The notes under the pieces are model-generated. The model was not told the DNA's origin and made no database searches. It worked only from the letters and a program-made list of their open reading frames with translations. Positions 52,845-62,254 of a DNA stretch of 64,000 nucleotides are shown in pieces. How positions within the stretch are numbered: position 1 is the first letter of the stretch; every line of letters begins with the position of its first letter. A program made the position numbers and the translations under genes. Source of the DNA: Opitutia bacterium (GTDB lineage: Bacteria > Verrucomicrobiota > Verrucomicrobiia > Opitutales > Opitutaceae). Where the stretch lies: positions 38,308 to 102,307 of the forward strand of contig PLOH01000142.1 in assembly GCA_003142955.1 (NCBI GenBank), written 5' to 3'.

Positions 52845-53888
52845 ATGAGAATTAAAAGCTGCTGGCTTGTTGTTTGCCTCGCACTGTCGCTGTCTGGCTT
52901 TGGATCCGGCGTATTGGCCGGTGCGCCAGGTCCTTACCACTTTCTGAAAAAGATTCCGGTGGGCGGCGACGAGTGGTGGGATTATCTATCGGTCGACGCA
53001 GCAGGGCGCCGGCTGTACGTAAGCCACGGCACCGAAGTGGTTGTGATCGACATCGACAAGGATGCGGTGGTCGGCGCGATCGCTGACACGCCGGGCGTCC
53101 ATGGGCTCGCGGTGGCCTCCGAACTCAAGCGCGGTTTTTCGAGCAATGGTCGCGAGAACAAGGCCAGCATTGTCGACCTCGAGAATCTAAAAACCCTATC
53201 GAAAGTGGACACCGGCCAGAATCCGGACGGGATGCTTTATGAACCGGGCCGGCAGGAGGTCTATATGTTCAACGGACGAGGCAAGTCAGCCACGGTATTC
53301 GAGGCAGTGTCCGGCAAGGTCGTGGCGACGATTCCGCTCTCTGGGAAGCCGGAATTTCCGGCCTCCGATCCGCTGGCCCGCCGGGTCTACGACAACATTG
53401 AGGACAAGAGCGAGGTTGCCGTAATCGACACGGGGACGCACGAGGTTGTGGCCGCCTGGCCAATTGCGCCGGGCGAGGAGGCATCGGGCATGGCCATCGA
53501 CTTGGCGCATCACCGGCTTTTCCTCGGCTGCGGCAACAAGATGATGGTCATGATGGACAGTAGCAATGGCAAGGTCGTCGCCTCGCTGCCCATCGGCGAG
53601 GGAGTTGACGCCACTGCCTTCGATCCCGGCACCCAGCTCGCGTTCGCTTCCTGCGGTAGCGGCACCGTGACAATTGCCAAGGAAGAATCCCCGGACAAAC
53701 TCACCGTGGTGCAGATCCTGGCGACCGAGCCCCGGGCGCGCACGATGACGCTCGACCCTCAGACCCACAAAATCTACCTGGCCACGGCGAAGTTTGAAGC
53801 GCAGCGCGAGCCGACGGCGGGCGCTCCCCGCCAACGCCCCAAGGCGATTCCGGGCAGCTTCAAGATCCTCGTTTACGGCATGGATTGA
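52845..53888 (+). CDS. Secreted YncE-like beta-propeller protein
   Basis: Signal-peptide-like start; repeated blades (RRLYVSHGTEVVVIDIDKDAVVGAIADTPGVHGLAVA; KTLSKVDTGQNPDGMLYEPGRQEVYMFNGRGKSATVFEA). Confidence 0.82.
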   Translation: MRIKSCWLVVCLALSLSGFGSGVLAGAPGPYHFLKKIPVGGDEWWDYLSVDAAGRRLYVSHGTEVVVIDIDKDAVVGAIADTPGVHGLAVASELKRGFSSNGRENKASIVDLENLKTLSKVDTGQNPDGMLYEPGRQEVYMFNGRGKSATVFEAVSGKVVATIPLSGKPEFPASDPLARRVYDNIEDKSEVAVIDTGTHEVVAAWPIAPGEEASGMAIDLAHHRLFLGCGNKMMVMMDSSNGKVVASLPIGEGVDATAFDPGTQLAFASCGSGTVTIAKEESPDKLTVVQILATEPRARTMTLDPQTHKIYLATAKFEAQREPTAGAPRQRPKAIPGSFKILVYGMD

Positions 53889-53963
53889 TTCGAGGGCTGA
53901 AACTGCTGACGTCGCCGTTTCGACAGGCTTCATGGACTTGAGCGGAGTCGGAGGGCAACCGAA

Positions 53964-54055
53964 GGTGGAGGGCGCTGCGCCGTCAGAGGCCGTCCGGCCC
54001 CATGGCGGTGACAGCCCACCGCCCGCCAACTGAATAATCGCGCACCGCCCTCCAA
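53964..54055. repeat. Second, diverged copy of the inner part of the 45747-45877 element
   Basis: GGTGGAGGGCGCTGCGCCGTCAG matches the reverse complement of about 45820-45842 (GGTGGAGGGCGCTGCGCTGTCAG); far end ACCGCCCTCCAAG. Confidence 0.72.
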
Positions 54056-54080
54056 GAAAATCGTCGCGTGCCGCGACCGA

Positions 54081-55517
54081 ATGAACAGACAATCCCGTCG
54101 GGTGAACAAGCCTGATTCCCAGAATGGATGTTTTTGGCCGGTTCTGCGCCTGACGATGTTGGCGGCCGGCTGGAGCCTGCTGACCGGCTGTTCGACGTAT
54201 CATGCGCAACCGCTTGATCGGGCCGCGGTTGATGCCGCGCTTCAGCCGCCGAAAATCGAGGCAGTGCGAATTGCGGCGGAGAAACTCTATCATCCGCTGC
54301 TGAAGCCGATGGCCATCGATGGCCGGGACGGGTTCACGCCCGATGAGCTCGCGGTCATGGCGGTCATTGTCAGCCCGGGCCTGCGCGCACTGCGGGATCA
54401 GCTCGGCGTGGCTCAGGCGCAGGTCCTGCAGGCTGGCCTGCTGCCCAATCCGCAGCTCGGCTACACCTACGATCAGCAACACGGCAACCATGATCCAACG
54501 TTGGTGAACGGCAACAGTCTCGGCCTTGATTGGGAGGTCACCGCGCTCCTCGGCTACCGCGATCGCGTCGCGAGTGCGAAATCCACGGCGGCAGCGCTGG
54601 ATCTGGGCATCGCATGGCGGGAATGGCAGGTGGCTCAGGAGGCACGGCTTAGCGCCTTTCGCCTTCTTTCGCTCGAAGGGCGCCTGACGTTCGCCCGGGA
54701 AACGGAGCGCGAACGCGCGGACGTCCTCGCGCTGGCGAAAAAGGCCTTTGCGCTCGGTGCCATGACCACGTCCGATCTCGCGGCGGCGACCGAAGCGTGG
54801 AGCACGACGCAGGACGCCCGGTTCGCGCTGGAACAGGAGCTGACGGCACAGCGGCTGGCCCTCAATCTCGCGCTCGGTCAGCCGGCGGACCAGCCGGTCA
54901 TGCTCAAAGCCGGGGCGGGCTTCCCCGAGTTGCCGCCGGGCTCCGACAATGCCGCGAGTCTCCTCGATGGATTGGAACAACGGCGGCTCGATCTCGTCGC
55001 CCTGGCCATCGGCTACCAAAGTGCGGAAGCATCGCTGCGCGCGGCGGTGAAGGCGCAATTTCCGCGGATCGGCCTCAGCTTTGGAAAGGCGCGCGACACG
55101 TCCGATGTGCACATGCGCAGCTTCGGCTTGACCGTCGACCTGCCGTTCTTCGATCGCAACCAGGGCCAGATCGCCCTTGGTTCGGCGACCCGCCAGCAAC
55201 TATTTGACGAATACGTGGCACGGGTGGCGGAAGCGCGCGCCGACGTGATGAGGATTCTGTCCGACCTCGCGATTCTCCGCACCCAGCTTCAGACGATCGA
55301 CGCCGGGCTGCCGGAACTCGATCGGCTCGGTGCCGCGCTTGACCAGGCGATGCAATCGCGCAACGCCGACGCGGCGGCCTGGCGCGACGCCCACGGCACG
55401 CTGCTCACGCGCCGGGCCGAACGGGCGAAAATGCAGGAGGACATCCTTGAACTCGGTGTTGCCCTGGAAATCGCCACCGGCCGGCCGCTGCTGGCGACCG
55501 CGGTCGGAGATCATTGA
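54081..55517 (+). CDS. TolC-family outer membrane efflux protein
   Basis: Lipoprotein-like LLTGCSTYHAQPLD; LRDQLGVAQAQVLQAGLLPNPQLGYTYD; coiled-coil repeats; upstream of MFP and RND genes. Confidence 0.9.
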   Translation: MNRQSRRVNKPDSQNGCFWPVLRLTMLAAGWSLLTGCSTYHAQPLDRAAVDAALQPPKIEAVRIAAEKLYHPLLKPMAIDGRDGFTPDELAVMAVIVSPGLRALRDQLGVAQAQVLQAGLLPNPQLGYTYDQQHGNHDPTLVNGNSLGLDWEVTALLGYRDRVASAKSTAAALDLGIAWREWQVAQEARLSAFRLLSLEGRLTFARETERERADVLALAKKAFALGAMTTSDLAAATEAWSTTQDARFALEQELTAQRLALNLALGQPADQPVMLKAGAGFPELPPGSDNAASLLDGLEQRRLDLVALAIGYQSAEASLRAAVKAQFPRIGLSFGKARDTSDVHMRSFGLTVDLPFFDRNQGQIALGSATRQQLFDEYVARVAEARADVMRILSDLAILRTQLQTIDAGLPELDRLGAALDQAMQSRNADAAAWRDAHGTLLTRRAERAKMQEDILELGVALEIATGRPLLATAVGDH

Positions 55518-55595
55518 GCGTTGCATAACGAAGTGACAAACAAAGGTGACGCGCGTTGTCCCCAACGCGCCCTGATCTGCATCGATTCCGTTGAT

Positions 55596-55697
55596 GTAGG
55601 GTCGCCGCTCGTCGGCGGACCTGATCCCCCTGGACGATTGGCCCGGCGACCCAGCCTTCGCCAAGGCTACGGCGGGCAGGCCAAGCGCCGGCCCTAC
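55596..55697. repeat. Palindromic repeat GTAGGG(T/C)CGxCGCTCGTCG...CCGGCCCTAC
   Basis: GTAGGGTCGCCGCTCGTCGGCGGACC at the left; right end reverse complement GTAGGGCCGGCGCTTGGCC; internal AGCCTTcgccAAGGCT. Confidence 0.72.
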
Positions 55698-55729
55698 GCC
55701 CCAAGATTCACTAGTCTCCGTTCCCCGTC

Positions 55730-56830
55730 ATGAAGAAAATCGTCATCGTCATCGCCGTTCTTGTGCTCGTCGCGATCGGGTGGTTTTTGCTGAAGCACCG
55801 CGGCGCTCCCGACACGGAGGAAGGCGCAGCGCCTGTCGCCACGGTCGAGACCGCGCGGTTAGAACAGCAGGACATCGTCCGAACGATCGAGGCATTTGGC
55901 GTGGTGGCGGCCGCGCCGTCCGGCGAACACGTGATTTCCGCGCCTTACGATTGCGTGATCCGGCAGGTTTTCGTTGGAACGGGCACGCCCGTCGCTGCCG
56001 GCGACGTGCTGATGGAGATCGCGTCGAGCGACGATGCCAGACTCGCCCTGGACTCCGCGCGCGGCGCGCTCGGGCTCGCGACCAAGACGCTCGCGGCAAC
56101 GCAGCAGCGCTACGACTTGAAACTGGCCACGAATCAGGACCTGCTCATGGCGCAGCAGACGGAGCAGGACGCGCGCCTGAAGGCCGCGAGCTACGAAGCG
56201 CGCGGAATCGGCGGGGAGGGCCGGATCACCGCGCCGGTGGCAGGCATCATCAGCAAACTGGAACTTACCGCGGGTGCGCTCGCCCCGCTTGGAACACCGT
56301 TGGTTTCGGTCGCCAACGGCGAGAAGCTGGAGGCGCGTCTCGGCATTGAACCCGCGAATTTGTCCTCGGTCGACGTGGGACGGCCGGTGGTGCTGATCTC
56401 GGCCAACCGGTCGGGGTCCACGCCGGTCTCTTCGACGGTGCGGAGTGTCGGCAAAGGCCTTGATCCCATGACGGGCGCCGCGGAAGTGCGCGTGCCAGTG
56501 CCCATGGGGGCTCCGTTGCTCCTGGGCGAACATGTGCAGGCGTCGGTCGAAGTGGAGAAAAAGGTGAAGGCGCTGGTGGCGCCGCGAAGCGCCGTGCTGC
56601 CCGACGGTGACATCCAAGTGCTCTTCATCGTCAAGAATGGCAAAGCCGTGCGGCATGAGGTGACACTCGGGATCGCGTCGGGCGACCGGGTGGAAGTGAC
56701 CGGCGCCGACCTCCACGCCGGGGACCTGGTGGTGACGCTCGGCAACTACGAACTGACCGATGGCATGGCGGTCCAACCGCAGGGGAAGAACGTGAAGGAA
56801 CCGCGAGGTTCCAGGGAGGGGAAGCCGTGA
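55730..56830 (+). CDS. RND efflux periplasmic adaptor subunit
   Basis: MKKIVIVIAVLVLVAIGWFLLKHRG; VISAPYDCVIRQVFVGTGTPVAAGDVLMEI; RITAPVAGIISKLELTAGALAPLGTPLVSVAN. Confidence 0.93.
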   Translation: MKKIVIVIAVLVLVAIGWFLLKHRGAPDTEEGAAPVATVETARLEQQDIVRTIEAFGVVAAAPSGEHVISAPYDCVIRQVFVGTGTPVAAGDVLMEIASSDDARLALDSARGALGLATKTLAATQQRYDLKLATNQDLLMAQQTEQDARLKAASYEARGIGGEGRITAPVAGIISKLELTAGALAPLGTPLVSVANGEKLEARLGIEPANLSSVDVGRPVVLISANRSGSTPVSSTVRSVGKGLDPMTGAAEVRVPVPMGAPLLLGEHVQASVEVEKKVKALVAPRSAVLPDGDIQVLFIVKNGKAVRHEVTLGIASGDRVEVTGADLHAGDLVVTLGNYELTDGMAVQPQGKNVKEPRGSREGKP

Positions 56831-59800
56831 ATTCCGTGGTCTGGGTTCAGGCTCACCGCCGGTCGGTCCTGTTCCTGCTGGCCTTGCTGGTGCTGGGCGG
56901 GATCGTTTCGACCTGGACTTTGCCGGTGGCATTGTTTCCTCAGGTCGATTTTCCACGGGTGGTGATCAGCGTCGATGCCGGCGACCGGCCGGCGGAGCGC
57001 ATGACCACCGAGGTCACGATGCCGGTCGAGGAAGCGGTGCGCGCGGTGCCGGGGTTGCGCAGCATCCGCTCCACGTCGAGTCGTGGCTCCGCGGACATCT
57101 CGGTGAATTTCGACTGGGGGCAGGACATGATTTCCGCGATGCTCCAGGTCGAGTCGGCAATCAACCAGGTGCTGCCCGCGCTGCCGGCCGGCACCACCTT
57201 TGACGTGCGCCGGATGGACCCCACGGTCTTTCCCACGATTGGCTATACGCTGACATCCTCCCAGCAGTCGCTCGTCGAGCTGCGCGACATTGCTTACTAT
57301 CAGCTGCGGCCGCTGCTCTCGACGGTTCCCGGAGTCGCCAAGGTAGCAGTGCTCGGCGGCGCCGAGGCGGAATACCGCGTCACGATCGATCCGGCGCGGC
57401 TCGAAGCTCACGGTCTCACCCTGGCCGATGTATCGAAGGCGCTGTCCGCGGCGAATTCCATCAGCGCGGTGGGCCGGCTCGAAGATCACTACAAACTCTA
57501 CCTTGCGCTCGTGGACAATCGCGTGGCGGATGCCGGGCAGCTCGGCGCCACCATCCTCCAGAAAGGACCGGCGGGCCTGGTGCGCGTCTCCGACATCGCC
57601 ACCGTGGCGCTCGACACCGCGCCCCAATGGATCCGCGTCAACGCCGACGGGAGGGACGCGGTGATCTTCCAGGTTTACCAGCAGCCCGATGCGAACACGG
57701 TGCAGATCGCCCGCGATGTGCAGGCGAAGCTGAAGGCCTACACGCCGCAGCTCCCCCGCGGCGTGACGATTGCGAACTGGTATGACCAGAGTGAGCTGAT
57801 TCTCGCCTCGGCGCGCAGTGTGCGCGACGCCGTTTTCGTCGGCGTGATCCTCGCCGGCGCGGTGCTGCTCCTGTTCCTGCGCAACGGCAAGATCACGCTC
57901 ATCGCGATGGCGTGCGTGCCGGCCACGCTTGCGGCGACGGTCCTGCTGCTCCGGTTGCTGAACAGCAGTTTCAACATCATGACGCTCGGCGGCATGGCGG
58001 CCGCGGTCGGCCTGATCATCGATGACGCGATCGTCATGGTGGAGCACGTGGTCCGCCGGTTGCGCGGCCGGTTGGGCGCAACTCACGGACTCGTCTGGGC
58101 CGCCGCCGCTGAATTCACGCGGCCGCTCATCGGGTCGTCGCTCTCCACGGTCATCGTCTTCGCGCCGCTGGCGTTTCTTTCCGGCGTGACCGGGGCGTTT
58201 TTCAAGGCGCTGTCGCTCACGATGGCGGCGGGCCTGGTGATTTCGTTTCTGATCGCGTGGCTCGCGGTGCCGATTCTTGCCGATCATTTCCTGGACGAGC
58301 AGGACGCCAATCAAAAGGAAGGCGGCCGATTCACCGCACGCGTCCACGGTGGCTACACCCGTCTGCTGCATCGCCTGCTCGCCCGTCCGTCGCTGGTGCT
58401 GTTCGGCGTGGTGCCCCTGCTGCTGGTCGCCTGGCTGTGTTACCGGAACGTCGGCTCCGGTTTCATGCCCTCGATGGATGAAGGCGGATTCATCCTCGAC
58501 TATCGCTCTGCGTCCGGCACCTCGCTGAGCGAGACGGACCGGCTCCTCCGGCAGGTCGAAGCGATCCTGCAGGCGACGCCCGAGGTCGAGACGTACTCGC
58601 GGCGGACCGGCCTGCAGCTTGGCGGCGCCGTGACCGAGGCGAATGAGGGCGACTATTTCATCCGGTTGAAGGCGCCGCCGCGCCGCCCGATCGACGAAGT
58701 CATCGACGATGTGCGCCGCCAGGTGGAGAACCGGGTGCCCGGACTCGAAATCGAGATGGCGCAGTTGATGGAGGACCTGATCGGCGACCTCACGGCCGTA
58801 CCGCAGCCGATCGAAGTGAAGCTCTTCTCGGATGACAGCGCGTTGTTGTCCTCGGTCGCGCCGGCGGTCGCCAAGGCCATCGGCCGGATTCCGGGCGTCG
58901 TGGATGTCAAGGACGGGATTGTTCTCGCCGGGGATGCGCTCATGATCGAGGTGGATCGGGCGAAAGCTGCGCTGGAGGGAATGGACCCCGACGCCGTCAC
59001 CGGGGCCGTTGATGCGTTGTTGAGCGGCGCCACCGCGACGACCAAAATCGAAAGCGGGCCGAAACTGATCGGCATCCGCGCCTGGATTCCCGGACGCGCA
59101 CGGCGCACCGCGGAGGACGCCGCGGCGCTGCGGCTGCGCGCGCCCGACGGACACTTCTTTCCGCTGCAACGCGTCGCCACGCTGGCGACCGTCACCGGCC
59201 AGCCGCAGATCGATCGGGACGACTTGAAACGGATGCTCGCCGTGACCGGCCGCATCAGTGGCCGCGATCTCGGCTCCACGATTCGCGACGTGCAGGCCGT
59301 GCTGAATCAACCCGGCCTCGTGCCGCGCGGGGTCTATTTCACGCTCGGGGGCACCTATGCGGAGCAACAAAAGGCGTTTACGGGCCTGATCGCGGTCTTC
59401 GCCGCGGCGGTGGCGCTCGTTTTCCTGCTCCTCCTGTTTCTCTACGAACGTTTCCGGACGGCGACGGCCATGCTCGCCACCACGCTGCTCGCGCTCTCCG
59501 CCGTGACGATCGGTCTGTGGCTCACGCACACCGAGCTGAACATCTCGTCGATGATGGGCATGACGATGATCGTCGGCATCGCGACGGAGGTGGCGATCTT
59601 CTACGTCTCCGAACTGGTTTCCCTGCCCGACGAGATCGCGCCGCACGAAGCGCTAGTGCAGGCCGGCATCAACCGCATGCGCCCGATTGCGATGACCACT
59701 TTTGCCGCCATTCTCGCCTTGCTTCCGTTGGCTCTGGGCATCGGCGCGGGCTCGGCGATGCAGCAGCCGCTCGCCATCGCGATCATTTCCGGGCTGATTC

Positions 59801-59898
59801 TGCAGATGCCGCTCGTCCTGGTTGTTCTGCCGGTGCTGCTGTCGCGGCGGTCCGGGCGCTTCGGCGGCGCTGCAACCCAAGGTGGCGCCGGTCTGTGA
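56827..59898 (+). CDS. RND efflux transporter permease
   Basis: 1023 aa; GTG start overlapping the upstream stop; SIRSTSSRGSADISVNFDWG; GGMAAAVGLIIDDAIVMVEHVVR; GMTMIVGIATEVAIFYVSE. Confidence 0.95.
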   Translation: MNSVVWVQAHRRSVLFLLALLVLGGIVSTWTLPVALFPQVDFPRVVISVDAGDRPAERMTTEVTMPVEEAVRAVPGLRSIRSTSSRGSADISVNFDWGQDMISAMLQVESAINQVLPALPAGTTFDVRRMDPTVFPTIGYTLTSSQQSLVELRDIAYYQLRPLLSTVPGVAKVAVLGGAEAEYRVTIDPARLEAHGLTLADVSKALSAANSISAVGRLEDHYKLYLALVDNRVADAGQLGATILQKGPAGLVRVSDIATVALDTAPQWIRVNADGRDAVIFQVYQQPDANTVQIARDVQAKLKAYTPQLPRGVTIANWYDQSELILASARSVRDAVFVGVILAGAVLLLFLRNGKITLIAMACVPATLAATVLLLRLLNSSFNIMTLGGMAAAVGLIIDDAIVMVEHVVRRLRGRLGATHGLVWAAAAEFTRPLIGSSLSTVIVFAPLAFLSGVTGAFFKALSLTMAAGLVISFLIAWLAVPILADHFLDEQDANQKEGGRFTARVHGGYTRLLHRLLARPSLVLFGVVPLLLVAWLCYRNVGSGFMPSMDEGGFILDYRSASGTSLSETDRLLRQVEAILQATPEVETYSRRTGLQLGGAVTEANEGDYFIRLKAPPRRPIDEVIDDVRRQVENRVPGLEIEMAQLMEDLIGDLTAVPQPIEVKLFSDDSALLSSVAPAVAKAIGRIPGVVDVKDGIVLAGDALMIEVDRAKAALEGMDPDAVTGAVDALLSGATATTKIESGPKLIGIRAWIPGRARRTAEDAAALRLRAPDGHFFPLQRVATLATVTGQPQIDRDDLKRMLAVTGRISGRDLGSTIRDVQAVLNQPGLVPRGVYFTLGGTYAEQQKAFTGLIAVFAAAVALVFLLLLFLYERFRTATAMLATTLLALSAVTIGLWLTHTELNISSMMGMTMIVGIATEVAIFYVSELVSLPDEIAPHEALVQAGINRMRPIAMTTFAAILALLPLALGIGAGSAMQQPLAIAIISGLILQMPLVLVVLPVLLSRRSGRFGGAATQGGAGL

Positions 59899-59932
59899 CC
59901 GGCGATTTCGCCAGTCGAAGACTGGCGCTACC
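59881..59932. repeat. REPIN-like doublet spanning the 3' ends of two convergent genes
   Basis: GGTGGCGCCGGTCTGTGACCGGCGA and reverse complement of the right half GGTAGCGCCAGTCTTCGACTGGCGA. Confidence 0.85.
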
Positions 59933-60185
59933 GGGGGCCGGCCCGCTCCCTGGCTTTCGCCTCGAGTTGGGCCCGCAGCACCACCCGGAACATCTGGAGC
60001 GCGAGCCAGAACAACGCCGCCAGGCACGACGCGGTGATGGCGGCCCAGAGCCAGATGAAGAACGGATCGTTCGAAGGCACGTGGGAGCGGAGAATCCAGG
60101 TGAAAAACACGAACACCGCCACAGTCAGGAGGGCGTCGAGCGCGAGCGGCGCGCGTCCAGCGGGCTTTTCTTTGGGCAGGTCCAT
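59928..60185 (-). CDS. Small two-TM membrane protein
   Basis: MDLPKEKPAGRAPLALDALLTVAVFVFFTWILRSHVPSNDPFFIWLWAAITASCLAALFWLALQMFRVVL. Confidence 0.6.
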   Translation of the reverse strand: MDLPKEKPAGRAPLALDALLTVAVFVFFTWILRSHVPSNDPFFIWLWAAITASCLAALFWLALQMFRVVLRAQLEAKARERAGPR

Positions 60186-60261
60186 GCTGTCGATAAGAGA
60201 ATCAGGGCGGCCGCGTTGTCCAATCGTTTCCGCGGTTCCGAAAAACGGCGGGGCCGTTTTT

Positions 60262-60987
60262 CTACGGCAGGCCGGAGGACCCAGAGCCCGACGGAATGCT
60301 GGTTGGCACGAAGGCCTCCGTGGCGTCGGCGCCGGGGATCGGCCGCATCCGGCCGCCGTGGCGCCGGAAAGCCGCGAGCATGGGGGTGTTGTCGGCTTGG
60401 ACCTGCGCGAAAAGATAGCTCATCCCGCGGGCGCGCGCGATGAGCAGAAGCCGGCGTACCAGCGCCGTGCAGATGCCCAGCCCACGCTTGGTTTCGCGGA
60501 CGACGAATGCCATCTCGGCCGACCGACCGGTGGCATCGAGCAGATAACGGCCGACCGCGTGCAGCACTTCCTCACCGTCGGTCGCCCGCTCAAACACCCC
60601 GAGCGCCACATCGCGCGACTGGTCCACCCCCACTAGACGTTGCGCCCGTTCGTGCGTCATTTCCGAGATCCGGTAGCCATAGCGCTGATGGATGGTCTCA
60701 CCGGTGTGGGAATTGAAGAAGGAGATCAGCCGGCCTTCATCGGCCGGTCCGAGGAGCCGGATGACATGAGAATGCCCGCCGAACTGCACCGCGCGCGGTT
60801 CGAGCAAGGGTGCGTCATCTTGCGGTGGCGGTGCGGGCGGGAAGGCGGTAAGCGGATTGAAACCGGCCGGGGATGCCGCCGCGGAAGCCGCGGCAACGCG
60901 GGCGCGGCGCGCCGATCGGGGAGGCGGGCGGCGTTTTCTGACCACGCGCCGGGCCAGTGGTTCAGGGTCCGGATTTTTATTAGCCAT
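60262..60987 (-). CDS. GNAT-family acetyltransferase with basic low-complexity N-terminus
   Basis: VIRLLGPADEGRLISFFNSHTGETIHQRYGYRI; EMAFVVRETKRGLGICTALVRRLLLIARARG. Confidence 0.8.
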   Translation of the reverse strand: MANKNPDPEPLARRVVRKRRPPPRSARRARVAAASAAASPAGFNPLTAFPPAPPPQDDAPLLEPRAVQFGGHSHVIRLLGPADEGRLISFFNSHTGETIHQRYGYRISEMTHERAQRLVGVDQSRDVALGVFERATDGEEVLHAVGRYLLDATGRSAEMAFVVRETKRGLGICTALVRRLLLIARARGMSYLFAQVQADNTPMLAAFRRHGGRMRPIPGADATEAFVPTSIPSGSGSSGLP

Positions 60988-61160
60988 TTACCGCGTCCGC
61001 TTAACGAAATCTAAGGCAAGTTAACGCGCTGCAGCGCAATCGTCTGCGCACGCTTTGCGCAAGACTGTGCGGATTCTGGCCGGAGCCCGGGCAATCTTCG
61101 AGCTAAAAACATGATTGGACGTTGCGCGGCGCCGGTGGGTGGAGTTCACTATCCAACGCA

Positions 61161-62075
61161 ATGTCGGATCCTGCTGAAAGTCCCTCCAGACGCAGCCGCG
61201 CGATTGTCGGTCAATTGGCGAGGTCGGAGATTTACCGCGATTACGAGCACGCGTTTCGGGATGCCACGGGTCTCCCGTTGAGCCTGCGGGCGGTGGAGGC
61301 ATTCGATCTGCCGCATCAGGGGGAGCAAAATGAGAATCCGTTTTGCGCGCTGATGGCGACGACCAACCAGAGTTGCGCCGCCTGCCTGCAGTTGCAGCGG
61401 AAGGTCGAGGAGTCCGCCGGACTGGAGCCCGAGACGCTCAAGTGTTTTGCCGGCCTGTGCGACTCCGCGGTGCCGATTCGGGTTGGTGAAGACTTGATCG
61501 CTTTCCTGCAGACTGGGCAGATTTTACTGCATCGGCCCTCGCGGCGGGAGTTTTCCCGCCTGGCGCGGCAGTTGGTCAAATGGGGCGTCGACACGGATTT
61601 GAAGCAGGTGGAGGAGGCGTATTTCCAGACCCGCGTGCTGACCAAAGCCCAGTACGATTCCATCCTTCGTCTCCTGGGTATTTTCGCGCAGCATCTGGCG
61701 GCGCTTAGCAACCAGCTCATCGTGCAGGAAGAGAAATCGGAGTCACCGCAGATTGCGCGGGCCCGGGCTTTCATCGCTGAGCACCAGGAGGATGATCTAT
61801 CGCTGAACGAGGTGGCGAAGGCGGTCAACATGAGCGCGTTCTATTTCTGCAAGATGTTCAAGCAGGCGACCGGACTGACGTTCACGGATTACCTTGCCCG
61901 GATCCGGGTGGAGAAAGTGAAGAACATGTTGCTCGACCCGCACAAACGGATCAGCGAAGTGGCCTTTGCGGCGGGCTTCCAGTCCCTCTCGCAGTTCAAC
62001 CGTGTTTTTCGCAAGGTGGCCGGCGAGGCGCCAACCACCTACCGGGAGCGGATTCACAAGACCGCGGCGGCTTAG
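61161..62075 (+). CDS. AraC-family regulator with N-terminal PocR-like sensor domain
   Basis: ENPFCALMATTNQSCAACLQLQRKV...ETLKCFAGLCDSAVPI; C-terminal HTH LSLNEVAKAVNMSAFYFCKMFKQATGLTFTDYLARIRVEKVKNML. Confidence 0.92.
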   Translation: MSDPAESPSRRSRAIVGQLARSEIYRDYEHAFRDATGLPLSLRAVEAFDLPHQGEQNENPFCALMATTNQSCAACLQLQRKVEESAGLEPETLKCFAGLCDSAVPIRVGEDLIAFLQTGQILLHRPSRREFSRLARQLVKWGVDTDLKQVEEAYFQTRVLTKAQYDSILRLLGIFAQHLAALSNQLIVQEEKSESPQIARARAFIAEHQEDDLSLNEVAKAVNMSAFYFCKMFKQATGLTFTDYLARIRVEKVKNMLLDPHKRISEVAFAAGFQSLSQFNRVFRKVAGEAPTTYRERIHKTAAA

Positions 62076-62120
62076 CAGCATGGCGGCTTGTCGGACTGTG
62101 GGTCCTCCAAGCTGCCATTT

Positions 62121-62142
62121 GAAAATGGCGTTCGCCATTTTC
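62121..62142. promoter_or_regulatory. Perfect hairpin between araC-like gene and GH27 gene
   Basis: GAAAATGGCG-TT-CGCCATTTTC, 10-bp perfect stem. Confidence 0.5.
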
Positions 62143-62254
62143 CCGAACCGACTGAAAAACGGCCAGAACCGCGTTGCATGAGGGGCGGGCTTGCGTTCTG
62201 CTCCGGTGGTCCGTCGCGCTTTCCCACAATTCCCAAACCTTGGCGAAATCCCCG

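Noticed and set aside
56746-59646. 966-aa minus-strand ORF
   Set aside because: Antisense to the RND permease; R/H/Q/D-rich with no recognisable domain; explained by GC codon bias.
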